A stretch of DNA of 64,000 bases from Hyphomicrobiales bacterium (GTDB lineage: Bacteria > Pseudomonadota > Alphaproteobacteria > Rhizobiales > Rhizobiaceae): NCBI GenBank assembly GCA_900474095.1, contig UCOA01000028.1:54583-118582 (forward strand), given 5' to 3'. The first letter of the stretch is position 1; every line of letters starts with the position of its first letter. The notes under the pieces are model-generated. The model made no database searches. It worked only from the letters and a program-made list of their open reading frames with translations, and was not told the origin of the DNA. The position numbers and the translations under genes are program-made. Below, piece by piece: positions 19,209-28,313 of the stretch.

Positions 19209-20221
19209 TGCGCGCCGGCCCGAGAAATTCGATTACCGATGTCGCGGGCCTCAGGGTGGGCAACGCCGAGGATCATCGCCTGAAATCAGGCGTTTCCGTT
19301 GTCGTCTGTGATCAGCCAGCCGTCGCCGCCGTTCAGGTGCTCGGTGGTGCCCCCGGAACGCGGGAGACGGATCTGCTCGATCCGCACAATACGGTGCAGA
19401 CGGTTGATGCGGTCGTCTTGTCCGGCGGCTCTGCTTTCGGTCTCGACGCGGCATCGGGCGTTCAGGCGGCGCTTCGTGAAATGGGACGCGGCTTTGCCGT
19501 CGGCCCTTTGCGTATTCCGATCGTGCCCGCCGCCATCCTGTTTGATCTGCTCAATGGCGGCGACAAGGATTGGGGCCAATACCCGCCCTATCGCGAACTC
19601 GGTTATCAGGCGGTACAGGCGGCATCTGAGGATTTCGTGACGGGCGCCGCGGGCGCCGGCACGGGCGCGCTCACCGCCACGTTCAAGGGCGGCCTTGGCA
19701 CAGCATCGACGGTCATGGGTAATGGCGTCACCATCGGCGCGCTGGTTGCCGTCAACGCGCTCGGCTCCGCAACCATCGGCGATACCCGGCATTTCTGGGC
19801 TGCCCCCTTTGAAGAAGGCGTGGAATTCGGCGGCCTCGGCATGCCGCAGCCTTTCCCGCAGGACGCCCGCGAACTCCGCATCAAGTTCCGCGCCCGGCAG
19901 CAGGAAACGCTAAACACCACCATCGCCGTCATCGCCACCGATGCGGTTCTGACGAAGGCGGAAGCGAAGAGGCTGGCGATCTCGGCTCATGACGGTTTTT
20001 CGCGAGCGCTCTGGCCGTCACACACTCCACTCGACGGTGATCTCGTTTTCGCACTGGCGACGGGGACGAGCGGAATAACCGCGACTGTGCAGGATTTTAT
20101 CGATCTCGGCGCCGCGGCGGCATCGACCATGGCGCGTGCGATCGCGCGGGGCGTCCACGATGCGGCGACCGCTGAAAACGATCTCCTTCCCGCCTGGTCG
20201 CAGGAAGATGAACCCGCATAA
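19208..20221 (+). CDS. P1 (DmpA/S58) family peptidase
   Basis: A 337-residue Ntn-hydrolase-like aminopeptidase family member related to DmpA and BapA, which process themselves and cut N-terminal residues or beta-amino acids. Seen: NSITDVAGLRVGN at the N-terminus, VLSGGSAFGLDAASGV, a glycine-rich AAGAGTGA, and a VAVNALGSATIGD block where family members carry the nucleophile. A C-terminal TLDGDLVFAL-like pattern (PLDGDLVFALATG) closes the domain. The ATG overlaps the previous stop, and a GTG lies one codon upstream. Coupling with the binding protein hints at peptide or amino-acid scavenging (inference). Confidence 0.88.
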   Translation: MRAGPRNSITDVAGLRVGNAEDHRLKSGVSVVVCDQPAVAAVQVLGGAPGTRETDLLDPHNTVQTVDAVVLSGGSAFGLDAASGVQAALREMGRGFAVGPLRIPIVPAAILFDLLNGGDKDWGQYPPYRELGYQAVQAASEDFVTGAAGAGTGALTATFKGGLGTASTVMGNGVTIGALVAVNALGSATIGDTRHFWAAPFEEGVEFGGLGMPQPFPQDARELRIKFRARQQETLNTTIAVIATDAVLTKAEAKRLAISAHDGFSRALWPSHTPLDGDLVFALATGTSGITATVQDFIDLGAAAASTMARAIARGVHDAATAENDLLPAWSQEDEPA

Positions 20222-20299
20222 CGGCAAGCAGCGTTCACCAATGTTGTTTGCGGCGAAGAGCGGTGTTATTGGCCGCAAAACAGTTTTGGAGCCTAGATC

Positions 20300-20977
20300 A
20301 TGTCCCTGCCCATCCGGATCGCACCGTCCATTCTTGCCGCCGACTATGCCAAGCTCGGGCAGGAAGTGCGCGATGTCGTCGCCGCCGGCGCCGACTGGAT
20401 CCATCTCGACATCATGGACGGCCACTTTGTGCCGAACATCTCCTTCGGTCCAGACGTCATCAAGTCGCTGCGTCCGCACACGGACGCCTATTTCGACTGC
20501 CATCTGATGATCGCGCCAGCCGACCCCTATCTCGAAGCCTTTGCCAAGGCCGGTTGCGACAGCATCACCGTGCATGCAGAGGCAGGCCCGCATCTGGATC
20601 GCTCGCTGCAGGCGATCAAGGCGCTTGGCAAGAAGGCCGGGGTTTCGATCAATCCGGCAACGTCCGAAAGCGTTCTAGACTACCTGCTGGACAAACTCGA
20701 TCTGATCCTCGTCATGACGGTCAATCCCGGTTTCGGCGGCCAAAAATTCATTCCGGCGATGGAGGAAAAAATCCGTCGCATCCGGGCAATGATCGGTGAT
20801 CGTCCGATCGATCTTCAGGTTGATGGCGGCATTACGATCGACACGATCGCGCGCCCGGCCTCGGCCGGCGCCAATGTCTTCGTAGCAGGCTCGGCGATCT
20901 TCGGCGGCGGCCACGTTGACGCCTATCGCAAAACCGTCGACACTCTGCGGGCCAATGCTGAGGGAGCACGCGGGTGA
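20300..20977 (+). CDS. rpe: Ribulose-phosphate 3-epimerase
   Basis: Interconverts ribulose-5-phosphate and xylulose-5-phosphate in the pentose phosphate and Calvin-type pathways. The 225-residue TIM-barrel protein starts [15 protein letters not shown]. Seen: [12 protein letters not shown] with metal ligands, FDCHLMI, the phosphate-binding end VDGGI, and GSAIFGG. The ATG follows GGAGCCTAGATC. Its stop overlaps the GTG start of the DUF2259 gene by four bases, so the three genes from here to the membrane protein are translationally coupled. Confidence 0.97.
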   Translation: MSLPIRIAPSILAADYAKLGQEVRDVVAAGADWIHLDIMDGHFVPNISFGPDVIKSLRPHTDAYFDCHLMIAPADPYLEAFAKAGCDSITVHAEAGPHLDRSLQAIKALGKKAGVSINPATSESVLDYLLDKLDLILVMTVNPGFGGQKFIPAMEEKIRRIRAMIGDRPIDLQVDGGITIDTIARPASAGANVFVAGSAIFGGGHVDAYRKTVDTLRANAEGARG

Positions 20978-21711
20978 AATTTAGAGGCGGGATCGCTGCC
21001 GCGGTTTTTGCCTCGGCCTTGATGGCCGGGATGGCCTGCGCCGGCGATATCGCCTCGGTCGAGCCCATCGGCTTTTCCCCGGACGGCGGCGTTTTCGCCT
21101 TCGAGGAATATGGCGTCCTGGACGGCTCCGGCTTTTCCTACTCAAACATCTTCTTCATCGACGCGCGCAAGGACACGTTCCTGCCGGGCACGCCGATCCG
21201 CGCGCGTATCGAGGACGAGAATGCCGGTCTCGCGAAGGTGCGGGCACAGGCGCAGGCGAAAGCCGCTGCCCTCGTTGATCGCTACGACATGAGAGACCAT
21301 CCGGGCTTGATGGCGGCCTTCAATCCGATCACCGAGACCGAAGTCCCGGCGCATCGGCTGGTCTACCGGCAATACGCTGTGGAGCCGCCGGTTGGCGGCA
21401 TCTTCGCGCTTGCGTTGAAGGAAATCGCGCTGCCGTCATCGGCGCTCTGCAGGGATATAACACCGCAATCCGTAGGTTTCAGCCTTGCGTTCGAAAGCGA
21501 GGATGGCCGGGCGTCGGATCGCGTGCTCCACGCCGACACGGCCATCCCGGAGAGCCGCAAATGCCCGACCGGTTATCGGATCGGTGGCGTCATGGTTCAT
21601 CAGCCGGCCGGCCGGGATCCTATCCACATTGTCCTGGTGCAGGTGATAAGCGCCGGTTTTGAGGGTAGCGACGGTCGCTGGATCGCCGTTCCGGCCCCTG
21701 TGGCGCCATGA
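20974..21711 (+). CDS. Secreted DUF2259 protein
   Basis: A 245-residue exported protein with a clear signal peptide ([24 protein letters not shown]). The mature part opens with [20 protein letters not shown], the hallmark of DUF2259, and contains two cysteines (SSALCRDI and SRKCPTG) that may form a disulfide. The function is unknown. It starts with GTG inside the rpe stop region and ends overlapping the next ATG by four bases, so it is in a coupled operon; rpe probably has no functional link with it. Confidence 0.85.
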   Translation: MKFRGGIAAAVFASALMAGMACAGDIASVEPIGFSPDGGVFAFEEYGVLDGSGFSYSNIFFIDARKDTFLPGTPIRARIEDENAGLAKVRAQAQAKAAALVDRYDMRDHPGLMAAFNPITETEVPAHRLVYRQYAVEPPVGGIFALALKEIALPSSALCRDITPQSVGFSLAFESEDGRASDRVLHADTAIPESRKCPTGYRIGGVMVHQPAGRDPIHIVLVQVISAGFEGSDGRWIAVPAPVAP

Positions 21712-22262
21712 CGCAAGTTGAGATCGCCGAGATACACTCACAATCAGGCATGATGCGGCAACTCGGTCGGCGACTTCTCGCCTCGCGTCCAAGCGCGCGG
21801 GAAATTCTCATCGGATCGCCGCTCTGGGGCGCGGCCATGGCCGCATCCGCGCATGTGGCGCTCTATCTGCGCAACGGTGCCGAAACATCCCATTTCTACA
21901 GCATTCTCCTACTGTTCCTCCTCGGCGGCTTGGTCGCGTGGCCTTTCGCGCTCGTTCTCGGTCGCTTTTGTGCGCAGGGCCGCGCCTGCGAAACGCGTTT
22001 TGCCTCGTTCTTTCTCTGCCTGACCGTCTGTACCATCGCCGCAACGGCTTTCCTCTTCGCCTTGGATTACCGGAGCTTCTACGCCCGCTGGCATGCCCCC
22101 GTCGGTACGCTGACCTGGTTCTATCAATTCGGTTTCACCTCGGCCGGGGCCGTCTATCAGTTCGTCGTAATGGGCATTCGCCTCTATCTGCCGGTCGGAT
22201 TTCCTGCCCTTGCAGCCGTCAGCCTGTGGCTCGCATGCAAGATGCCTTATCAGCAGCGTTGA
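21708..22262 (+). CDS. Integral membrane protein, unknown
   Basis: A 184-residue protein I do not recognise. It has four or five hydrophobic segments: about residues 36-55, 64-86, 98-120, 135-155 and 158-178. A short charged cytoplasmic-looking N-terminus precedes them. The start overlaps the DUF2259 stop (ATGA), and codon use matches its neighbours, which supports a real gene. No enzymatic motif is visible. It ends 62 bases before purB. Confidence 0.75.
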   Translation: MTQVEIAEIHSQSGMMRQLGRRLLASRPSAREILIGSPLWGAAMAASAHVALYLRNGAETSHFYSILLLFLLGGLVAWPFALVLGRFCAQGRACETRFASFFLCLTVCTIAATAFLFALDYRSFYARWHAPVGTLTWFYQFGFTSAGAVYQFVVMGIRLYLPVGFPALAAVSLWLACKMPYQQR

Positions 22263-22324
22263 GATTACCGGCCATCTTTGCTAGAGGCTCAGCCAACTCC
22301 ACCGATGACGAAAGCTGAAAGCCC

Positions 22325-23626
22325 ATGATCCCCCGTTACTCCCGGCCGGAAATGGTGGCCATCTGGTCGCCCGAAACCAAATTCCGCATCTGGTTCGAAA
22401 TCGAGGCACATGCCTGCGACGCCTTGGCAGAACTTGGCGTGATACCGAAGGAAGCCGCGAAAACCATCTGGGAACGGGGCGGCGCAGCCACCTTCGACGT
22501 CGAACGGATCGACGAAATCGAAGCGATCACCAAGCATGACGTCATTGCGTTCCTGACACATCTTGCCGAGATCGTCGGTCCTGACGCGCGTTTCGTGCAC
22601 CAGGGCATGACCTCTTCCGACGTGCTCGATACCTGCTTCAACGTGCAACTCGCCAAGGCGAGCGACCTCCTGCTCGCCGACCTCGACAGGCTGCTGGAAT
22701 CGCTGAAGCGCCGTGCCTTCGAACACAAGGACACGGTGACGATCGGCCGCTCGCACGGCATCCACGCCGAGCCGACGACCTTCGGCATCAAGCTGGCCTT
22801 GGCCTATGCCGAGTTCGAGCGCTGCAAGAAGCGCCTGATCGCTGCCCGCGAAGAGATCGCCACCTGCGCCATTTCCGGGGCCGTCGGCACTTTTGCCAAT
22901 ATCGATCCGCGTGTGGAAGAATACGTCGCCAAGGCCATGGGCCTTGCCGCTGAGCCGGTCTCGACCCAGGTCATCCCGCGCGACCGTCATGCGATGTATT
23001 TTGCCACCCTCGGCGTCATCGCTTCGTGCGTGGAGCGCCTGGCAACCGAAATCCGTCACCTGCAGCGCACCGAAGTGCTCGAAGCCGAGGAATATTTCTC
23101 ACCCGGCCAGAAGGGCTCGTCGGCGATGCCGCACAAGCGCAACCCGGTACTGACGGAAAATCTCACCGGCCTGTCGCGCATGGTGCGCGCGTTTGCCCTC
23201 CCCGCCATGGAGAACGTTGCCCTCTGGCACGAGCGCGACATTTCCCACTCCTCCGTCGAGCGCATGATTGGCCCCGACGCGACGGTGACGCTCGACTTCG
23301 CGCTGGCGCGCCTGACCGGCGTTATCGACAAACTGCTCGTCTATCCGGACAACATGATGAAGAACATGAACAAGTTCCGCGGACTTGTTCACTCGCAGCG
23401 CGTCCTGCTTGCCCTAACGCAAGCCGGCGCGTCACGCGAGGATGCCTATCGCCTCGTGCAGCGCAACGCCATGAAGGTCTGGGAACAGGGCAAGGACTTC
23501 CTCGAGGAACTGCTCGCTGACAGCGAAGTCAGGGCCTTCCTGCCCGAAGCGGATATCCGCGAGAAATTCGACCTCGGTTATCACACGAAACACGTCGACA
23601 CGATCTTCAACCGCGTTTTCGGCTGA
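22325..23626 (+). CDS. purB: Adenylosuccinate lyase
   Basis: Catalyses two fumarate-releasing steps of purine synthesis: SAICAR to AICAR and adenylosuccinate to AMP. The 433-residue protein starts MIPRYSRPEM. Seen: HQGMTSSDVLDTC, IGRSHGIHAEPTTFG with the catalytic histidine, and the superfamily signature GSSAMPHKRNP. The ribosome site is weak. It stands apart from the purCSQ and purL genes by about 4 and 9 kb, with unrelated genes in between. A GC hairpin follows the stop. Confidence 0.97.
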   Translation: MIPRYSRPEMVAIWSPETKFRIWFEIEAHACDALAELGVIPKEAAKTIWERGGAATFDVERIDEIEAITKHDVIAFLTHLAEIVGPDARFVHQGMTSSDVLDTCFNVQLAKASDLLLADLDRLLESLKRRAFEHKDTVTIGRSHGIHAEPTTFGIKLALAYAEFERCKKRLIAAREEIATCAISGAVGTFANIDPRVEEYVAKAMGLAAEPVSTQVIPRDRHAMYFATLGVIASCVERLATEIRHLQRTEVLEAEEYFSPGQKGSSAMPHKRNPVLTENLTGLSRMVRAFALPAMENVALWHERDISHSSVERMIGPDATVTLDFALARLTGVIDKLLVYPDNMMKNMNKFRGLVHSQRVLLALTQAGASREDAYRLVQRNAMKVWEQGKDFLEELLADSEVRAFLPEADIREKFDLGYHTKHVDTIFNRVFG

Positions 23627-23634
23627 CGCCATGA

Positions 23635-23655
23635 GGGGAGCCGAAGAGGCTCCCC
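23635..23655 (+). terminator. GC hairpin after purB, possible terminator
   Basis: GGGGAGCC/GGCTCCCC forms a perfect 8-bp stem with a 5-base loop nine bases after the purB stop. It is followed by CGTTCGTTG rather than a T-run, so termination may be weak or the hairpin may only stabilise the 3' end. Confidence 0.45.
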
Positions 23656-23779
23656 CGTTCGTTGCGCAATCTGTCCGGTTTCGGCCCACATCCCTCCATT
23701 TTGAACGGTTTTTTCAAGTCTTTCATCAGTCTTCCGTGAGAGGCTGCGGAAAAACGAGCAAACGGGAGCGGACTGCAAC

Positions 23780-24085
23780 ATGGCGTATCAGCAGACGGTC
23801 GAACGCAAGGTAGCGCGCACGACGACCACATTCACCGGCACGGTGACCTGCAAGGGCGGGTCGAGCCGCGGGATCGTCAAGGATCTGTCGGCAGCCGGAA
23901 TTTGTTTCCAGCTCTATTTCGACATCAATGCCAAAACCGGTCAGGAAGTAGCGATCGAAAGCAACGAATTCGGTCATCTGACCGGCGTCGTGCAATGGTA
24001 TCGTGGCGACAGGATCGGCATTCGTCTCGACCCGTCGTCCAAGACTGCGGCGCAAATCTCTTCCTATTTCAAATATTTCCGCTAA
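23780..24085 (+). CDS. PilZ-domain cyclic-di-GMP binding protein
   Basis: A 101-residue stand-alone PilZ domain. Seen: the RxxxR motif as RKVAR near residue 9, and the D-x-S-x-x-G motif as DLSAAG near residue 36, so cyclic-di-GMP binding should be possible; the end GIRLDP also fits the family. Single-domain PilZ proteins act as second-messenger effectors in motility, exopolysaccharide or attachment, but no target gene lies next to it. It is monocistronic, between the purB hairpin and its own strong terminator. GGAG stands 11 bases before the ATG. Confidence 0.92.
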   Translation: MAYQQTVERKVARTTTTFTGTVTCKGGSSRGIVKDLSAAGICFQLYFDINAKTGQEVAIESNEFGHLTGVVQWYRGDRIGIRLDPSSKTAAQISSYFKYFR

Positions 24086-24097
24086 GCGCCGCTGCAC

Positions 24098-24128
24098 CGA
24101 ATGCGCCGCTCCTCGAGCGGCGCATTCG
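24098..24128. terminator. Strong terminator between PilZ and DUF2189 genes
   Basis: A perfect 14-bp stem (CGAATGCGCCGCTC and its complement) with a 3-base loop is followed on the plus strand by CTTTTT. It sits between convergent genes; rightward termination for the PilZ gene is clear, and leftward use is possible but has no good T-run. Confidence 0.88.
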
Positions 24129-24133
24129 CTTTT

Positions 24134-24955
24134 TCAAACCGTTCCCGCGCTATTGGCGTCAGGAGCGACCACGAGCTTGCGATAGAGATGCCATGTCGCA
24201 TGTCCGAGGATCGGCATGATGACTGCGAGGCCGACGAAGACGGGAATCGATCCGATAACAAGGCCCCCTGCGACGATCAGTCCCCACACGGCAACGGGAA
24301 CCGGATTGGTCAGCGTTGCCCGCACGGACGTCTCCACCGCGGCCACGGCACCGATGTCCCGGTCGAGCAATAGCGGAAACGATACGACGACGGTCGCCAG
24401 CACGATCACGGCAAAGACGAAGCCGACGGCATTGCCGACCAGAATGAGGTTCCAGCCCTGTTCCGTTCCGAATACCTGGTTGGCGAAGGCTGAAATCGAT
24501 GCTGGCGGCACGTCACCGAACATCTGCACATAGAGCGACTGGGCAACGAGCAGCCAGGCGACGAACAGCACGAACAGCATGAAAGCAAGCGCGATGATCG
24601 ACGGTAAGGCTGGAGAACGTCGAACATCGAAAGCGTGCCGCCACGACGTGTTCATCCCCTTTTCGCGCCGCCTGCTGATCTCGTAGAGACCGATCGCGGC
24701 GACCGGGCCGAGCAAGGCAAAACCGGAAGCCAGCGGATAGAGGATCGGCAACATGTTGGCGCCCGAACTCCATGTGGCAAGCACGACACCGGCGATCGGG
24801 TAAATCAGGCAGAGGAAGACGTAATGAGACGGCTTGGCATTGAAATCCTGCCAGCCGAGACGCAACGCGTCAAAGACATCGGCGATGCCGATCTTGCGAA
24901 CTACCGGATGCTCGATAGTGGTGCTGGAGCCTGCCAATACATGGAATGTCGTCAT
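24134..24955 (-). CDS. DUF2189 integral membrane protein
   Basis: A 273-residue membrane protein of the DUF2189 family, common in alphaproteobacteria and of unknown function. Seen: an N-terminal VRKIGIADVFDALRLGWQDF region just before the first helix, a SGFALLGPVAAIGLYEISRRRE loop, and about six hydrophobic segments, ending in HATWHLYRKLV. The start was placed at the ATG nine bases after AGGAGGAGAA; a frame 17 codons longer is open but has no site. It is divergent from the RBBP9-like hydrolase. Confidence 0.85.
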   Translation of the reverse strand: MTTFHVLAGSSTTIEHPVVRKIGIADVFDALRLGWQDFNAKPSHYVFLCLIYPIAGVVLATWSSGANMLPILYPLASGFALLGPVAAIGLYEISRRREKGMNTSWRHAFDVRRSPALPSIIALAFMLFVLFVAWLLVAQSLYVQMFGDVPPASISAFANQVFGTEQGWNLILVGNAVGFVFAVIVLATVVVSFPLLLDRDIGAVAAVETSVRATLTNPVPVAVWGLIVAGGLVIGSIPVFVGLAVIMPILGHATWHLYRKLVVAPDANSAGTV

Positions 24956-25185
24956 GACCCAATTCTCCTCCTTGAACACACGCATCGTCACGTCATTCGA
25001 GAACAATCAGTAGTGCCGGTTTCGAGGGAATTTCGACATCGCTGACCGCGATCCAATGCTCTCGATATTGGCGGCTTTCGCCGTCACGGAAAGTCGTGAC
25101 CAATCATCCCGTGCAGCGAGCATATACCAGATCTGTGTCTCTTTCACTTGACTTCCGTCTTCTCCGAGCACAAATCGCCGTTATT

Positions 25186-25740
25186 ATGAAAGCATCTGAA
25201 GCAGATATCCTGATCGTTCCCGGTTATACCAACTCCGGCCCGGACCATTGGCAGACCCGGTGGCAGAACAAACTTTCCTCAGCTCGCCGCGTCGAACAGG
25301 CCGAATGGGCAAAGCCCGTGCGGGAGGATTGGGTCCGGCGCATGGTCGAAGAGATCAATGCGGCCGCCAAACCCGTTGTCATCGTGGCGCATTCGCTTGG
25401 CGTTGCAACCGCCATCCTCGCCCTGCCGCACGCGGAAAAGAAGATCGCTGGAGCTTTTCTCGTCGCCCCGCCTGAAGTGACAAATCCGAAGATCCGACCA
25501 AAGCACCTGATGACGTTCGGCCCCTACCCGCGCGATCCGCTGCCATTCCCGAGTCTGGTCATCGCCAGCCGCAACGACCCGTTCGGATCGTATGATCACG
25601 CCGATGATATCGCCAACGCCTGGGGCTCGATGCTGGTGGATGCCGGGGAATCCGGCCACATCAACGCCGAATCCGGTCACGGTCCGTGGCCGGAAGGCAC
25701 TATGGTTTTCGCCCAGTTTCTCAACAGGCTTCGACCCTGA
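25186..25740 (+). CDS. RBBP9/YdeN-family serine hydrolase
   Basis: A 184-residue alpha/beta hydrolase of the small RBBP9/YdeN family. Seen: the opening ILIVPGYTNSGPDHWQTRW, the nucleophile elbow AHSLGV, an acid in ASRNDPFG and the histidine in SGHGPWPEG; the triad is complete. Substrates of bacterial members are unknown. The start chosen begins the family domain; an upstream ATG would add 30 residues without a domain. The ribosome site is poor. The following 337 bases have no gene but carry two inverted repeats. Confidence 0.88.
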   Translation: MKASEADILIVPGYTNSGPDHWQTRWQNKLSSARRVEQAEWAKPVREDWVRRMVEEINAAAKPVVIVAHSLGVATAILALPHAEKKIAGAFLVAPPEVTNPKIRPKHLMTFGPYPRDPLPFPSLVIASRNDPFGSYDHADDIANAWGSMLVDAGESGHINAESGHGPWPEGTMVFAQFLNRLRP

Positions 25741-25800
25741 ACCGGCGGCGGCAAGCGGTGCCGATACATTGGCAACATAACATTCCTGTTTCGCTAAGTT

Positions 25801-25837
25801 AACGTGACGCCACGCAAGATTTTCTAAGCGTCACGTT
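25801..25837. repeat. Perfect 10-bp inverted repeat (first of two)
   Basis: AACGTGACGC and GCGTCACGTT are separated by 17 bases. The arms could be an operator or a hairpin at the end of the hydrolase transcript; the downstream bases are GCAAAAAA, not a T-run, so it is not a standard terminator. Confidence 0.6.
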
Positions 25838-25859
25838 GCAAAAAATGTGAACGCTACAA

Positions 25860-25890
25860 TATTTCTACTCAACTTTGGATAGTAGAAATA
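25860..25890. repeat. Perfect 10-bp inverted repeat (second of two)
   Basis: TATTTCTACT and AGTAGAAATA are separated by 11 bases, about 190 bases before the preferred methyltransferase start. The A+T-rich arms look like a regulator-binding palindrome or a small stem-loop. Confidence 0.6.
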
Positions 25891-26077
25891 ACGAGTTATG
25901 GCCCTTTGCCCGCCCCACAATGGCCCTACTTATGGATTTTTCTGTATCTCCAGTAAGTTCTTCAGCTCAAAGGTTGAGTCTACTCGAACAGCCTCGTGTT
26001 CCATCTGTTCGGCTGTCAGCTCCGATCGAATGATCCATTCGTTCCATTGTCTCGACCAAACCGGATTCGCAAAACTG

Positions 26078-26863
26078 ATGACCTCAGCCATTCGAAAATT
26101 CATATTCCACGATCTCCAGACGATCGAGGGCTATATCGACCCGCCTGACGCTCTTGTCTTCCTCTCGCTTTTGCAAGGTCAGAAAGACAGAAGCCTTGGC
26201 GGAGCCATTGCCGAGATCGGGGTGTTCTATGGCCGCTCCTATTTTCTGTTGAGAAAGATCAGCGGAGGCGACGAGAAGATATTGGCAATTGACCTTTTCA
26301 ACATAGGTCAGACGGCCGATGGCGTCGCTACGCAGTATGGCCGTTTTTTGGAAAACGGACGTCGGCTCGGCTTGCCCGTGGACGAAGAGCTGGTCATCAA
26401 AGGCGACAGCACAATGCTTGAGCCGGCCCAACTGACTGACAAGATCGGCAAGATTCGGTTCTTCAGCATCGATGGCGGCCATATGCTGCAACATGTCGTC
26501 TCCGACAGCAGGCTGGCGATGGAAACGCTCGCCGATCATGGCGTCATCGCCTTTGACGATACGTTTAATCCGGCCTGGCCGGAGGTGACCGTCGGCGTGG
26601 CCGATTTCCTGCGTCAATGCGGCGGCGCTTTTTCCGCCTTCTGCATGACCAAATACAAGACCTACGTCTGCCGCCGCGAATTCCACGGTCTCTACAGCGA
26701 CCTGATTGCCAATTCAGCCGATCTCGCCGCGTTCGATCATGTTGAAACGGAGTTTCTGGGCTCCAAGGTTGCCCGGCTCCACAATCCGTTCAGCCGCCGG
26801 ATGGTCTACGAACTGATGGTTCGATCGGGCATGAGTGCTTTGTCCGAGCGCGTCTATCGATAA
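26078..26863 (+). CDS. Class I SAM-dependent methyltransferase (TylF/Methyltransf_24-like)
   Basis: A 261-residue predicted methyltransferase. Seen: SAM motif I as EIGVFYGRS, a second-strand acid in ILAIDLF, and SIDGGHMLQHVVSD followed by GVIAFDD, a metal-type DGGH/FDD pattern found in TylF- and CmcI-like O-methyltransferases that act on sugars or small molecules. The substrate is unknown. Start chosen at MTSAIRKF because the domain begins there; an in-frame ATG at 26030 is an alternative. It is flanked by non-related genes and preceded by two inverted repeats, so it is probably an accessory gene with its own promoter. Confidence 0.8.
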   Translation: MTSAIRKFIFHDLQTIEGYIDPPDALVFLSLLQGQKDRSLGGAIAEIGVFYGRSYFLLRKISGGDEKILAIDLFNIGQTADGVATQYGRFLENGRRLGLPVDEELVIKGDSTMLEPAQLTDKIGKIRFFSIDGGHMLQHVVSDSRLAMETLADHGVIAFDDTFNPAWPEVTVGVADFLRQCGGAFSAFCMTKYKTYVCRREFHGLYSDLIANSADLAAFDHVETEFLGSKVARLHNPFSRRMVYELMVRSGMSALSERVYR

Positions 26864-26933
26864 ATCGAACCGCAGATAACCGAACCAGCCCGCTGTGGTA
26901 TTCCGCAATGCATCCAGATGCGGAAACAATAAA

Positions 26934-26957
26934 GGGCCGCCCGCAAGCGGACGGCCC
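26934..26957 (-). terminator. Terminator of the DUF1476 gene
   Basis: Read leftwards, GGGCCGTCCGC pairs with GCGGGCGGCCC (one mismatch) around a short loop, and the T-tract TTTATTGTTT follows. It lies 24 bases past the DUF1476 stop and could also stop rightward transcripts from the methyltransferase gene. Confidence 0.8.
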
Positions 26958-26981
26958 AGCAACCATTGCAATGGCCCGGTA

Positions 26982-27296
26982 TCAGCTGTTCTGGATCTGG
27001 GTGATAGCTTCGGAGAGAAGCTCCAGCATCTTCAGGCGAATCTGGTCATCGGTCTGGGAGATGCCGGCAGCATCGAAATCTGCGCGGATCTTGCGCACGA
27101 CGTCCTCATGTCCGGCCTCCGCGAAATCAGCGGCGATGATCTCCGCGGCATAGGCCACCGGATCACTCATGCCAAGAAGCTCAGCGGCCCAGAGGCCGAG
27201 CAGCTTGTTGCGGCGCGCCTCGGCCTTGAACCGCAGTTCTTCGTCCAGCGCAAACTTCGCCTCAAACGCCTTCTCGCGATCCTGCATATTGGTCAT
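26982..27296 (-). CDS. DUF1476 protein, F1F0-ATPase inhibitor zeta subunit
   Basis: A 104-residue alpha-helical protein of DUF1476, known from Paracoccus as the zeta subunit that inhibits the F1-ATPase. Seen: the family core MQDREKAFEAKFALDEELRFKAEARRNKLLGLWAAELLG with the inhibitory N-terminal helix, and the later AEAGHEDVVRKIRADFD. Whether it inhibits strongly in this organism cannot be told, since some alphaproteobacterial homologues are weak inhibitors. The ATG follows AGGGAGATCGACGA. It is divergent from purC. Confidence 0.92.
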   Translation of the reverse strand: MTNMQDREKAFEAKFALDEELRFKAEARRNKLLGLWAAELLGMSDPVAYAAEIIAADFAEAGHEDVVRKIRADFDAAGISQTDDQIRLKMLELLSEAITQIQNS

Positions 27297-27532
27297 TCGT
27301 CGATCTCCCTAAAAAACCACGCCGCAAACAGCTTTTCGCCCATAAACCAAAAGCCCGCCAAAAGTGCAATGCGAAGTTTTCCGCTTTGATGACTTTCCGT
27401 GTTACCCTCTTGCTAATTCAGGGGATCGGATCAGACGCCGATTGTGAAATAGTTTCTTTTCAGCTATGGACCCGATTAGAAAATGAGAATGGCGCAGCCC
27501 AAGAGCGCCGACAACCATAGAGAACAATATTG

Positions 27533-28297
27533 ATGAACCGTCGCCGCCGTATCTACGAAGGCAAAGCCAAGATCCTTTACGAGGGTCCTGAGCCAGGCAC
27601 GCTGATCCAGTTTTTCAAAGATGACGCCACCGCCTTCAACAAGAAGAAGCACGAAGTCATCGACGGCAAGGGCGTGCTCAACAACCGGATTTCGGAATAC
27701 ATCTTCACGCATCTGAACAGGATCGGTATTCCCACGCACTTCATCCGCCGCCTCAACATGCGCGAACAGCTGATCAAGGAAGTGGAAATCATTCCGCTCG
27801 AGATCGTCGTGCGCAACGTGGCCGCAGGCTCGCTCTCCAAGCGCCTCGGAATCGAGGAAGGCGTCGTCCTGCCGCGATCGATCATCGAATTCTACTATAA
27901 GGCCGATGCGCTCGACGACCCGATGGTCTCCGAAGAGCACATCACCGCTTTCGGCTGGGCAAGCCCGCAGGAACTCGACGACGTCATGGCGCTCGCCATC
28001 CGCATCAACGACTTCCTGACCGGCCTGTTCCTGGGTGTCGGCATCCAGCTCGTCGATTTCAAGATCGAATGCGGCCGCCTGTTCGAAGGCGACATGATGC
28101 GCATCATCCTGGCGGACGAAATCTCGCCGGACAGCTGCCGTCTGTGGGACGTCGAAACCAAGGAAAAGATGGACAAGGACCGGTTCCGCCGCGACATGGG
28201 CGGCCTGGTCGAGGCCTACCAGGAAGTCGCCCGCCGCCTTGGCATCATGAACGAGAACGAGCCGCCCCGCGGCACCGGCCCCGTGCTGGTGAAATAA
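27533..28297 (+). CDS. purC: Phosphoribosylaminoimidazole-succinocarboxamide synthase
   Basis: Joins aspartate to CAIR with ATP to make SAICAR, step eight of purine synthesis. The 254-residue protein begins [14 protein letters not shown]. Seen: [37 protein letters not shown], the aspartate-site region [10 protein letters not shown] and [14 protein letters not shown], all family signatures. A TTG one codon upstream is also open. The gene is followed by purS after 16 bases and purQ after 169, making a purCSQ set. Confidence 0.97.
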   Translation: MNRRRRIYEGKAKILYEGPEPGTLIQFFKDDATAFNKKKHEVIDGKGVLNNRISEYIFTHLNRIGIPTHFIRRLNMREQLIKEVEIIPLEIVVRNVAAGSLSKRLGIEEGVVLPRSIIEFYYKADALDDPMVSEEHITAFGWASPQELDDVMALAIRINDFLTGLFLGVGIQLVDFKIECGRLFEGDMMRIILADEISPDSCRLWDVETKEKMDKDRFRRDMGGLVEAYQEVARRLGIMNENEPPRGTGPVLVK

Positions 28298-28313
28298 GCA
28301 GGAAAAGACGACA

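Larger units (their letters stand above)
25741..26077. other. Intergenic region before the SAM methyltransferase
   Basis: These 337 bases look more A+T-rich than the surrounding genes. They hold two perfect 10-bp inverted repeats, listed separately, in the first half. The second half is an open frame that would extend the methyltransferase N-terminus by up to 60 residues, but its residues look unconserved (cysteine- and serine-rich), so I treat it as non-coding. Confidence 0.55.
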
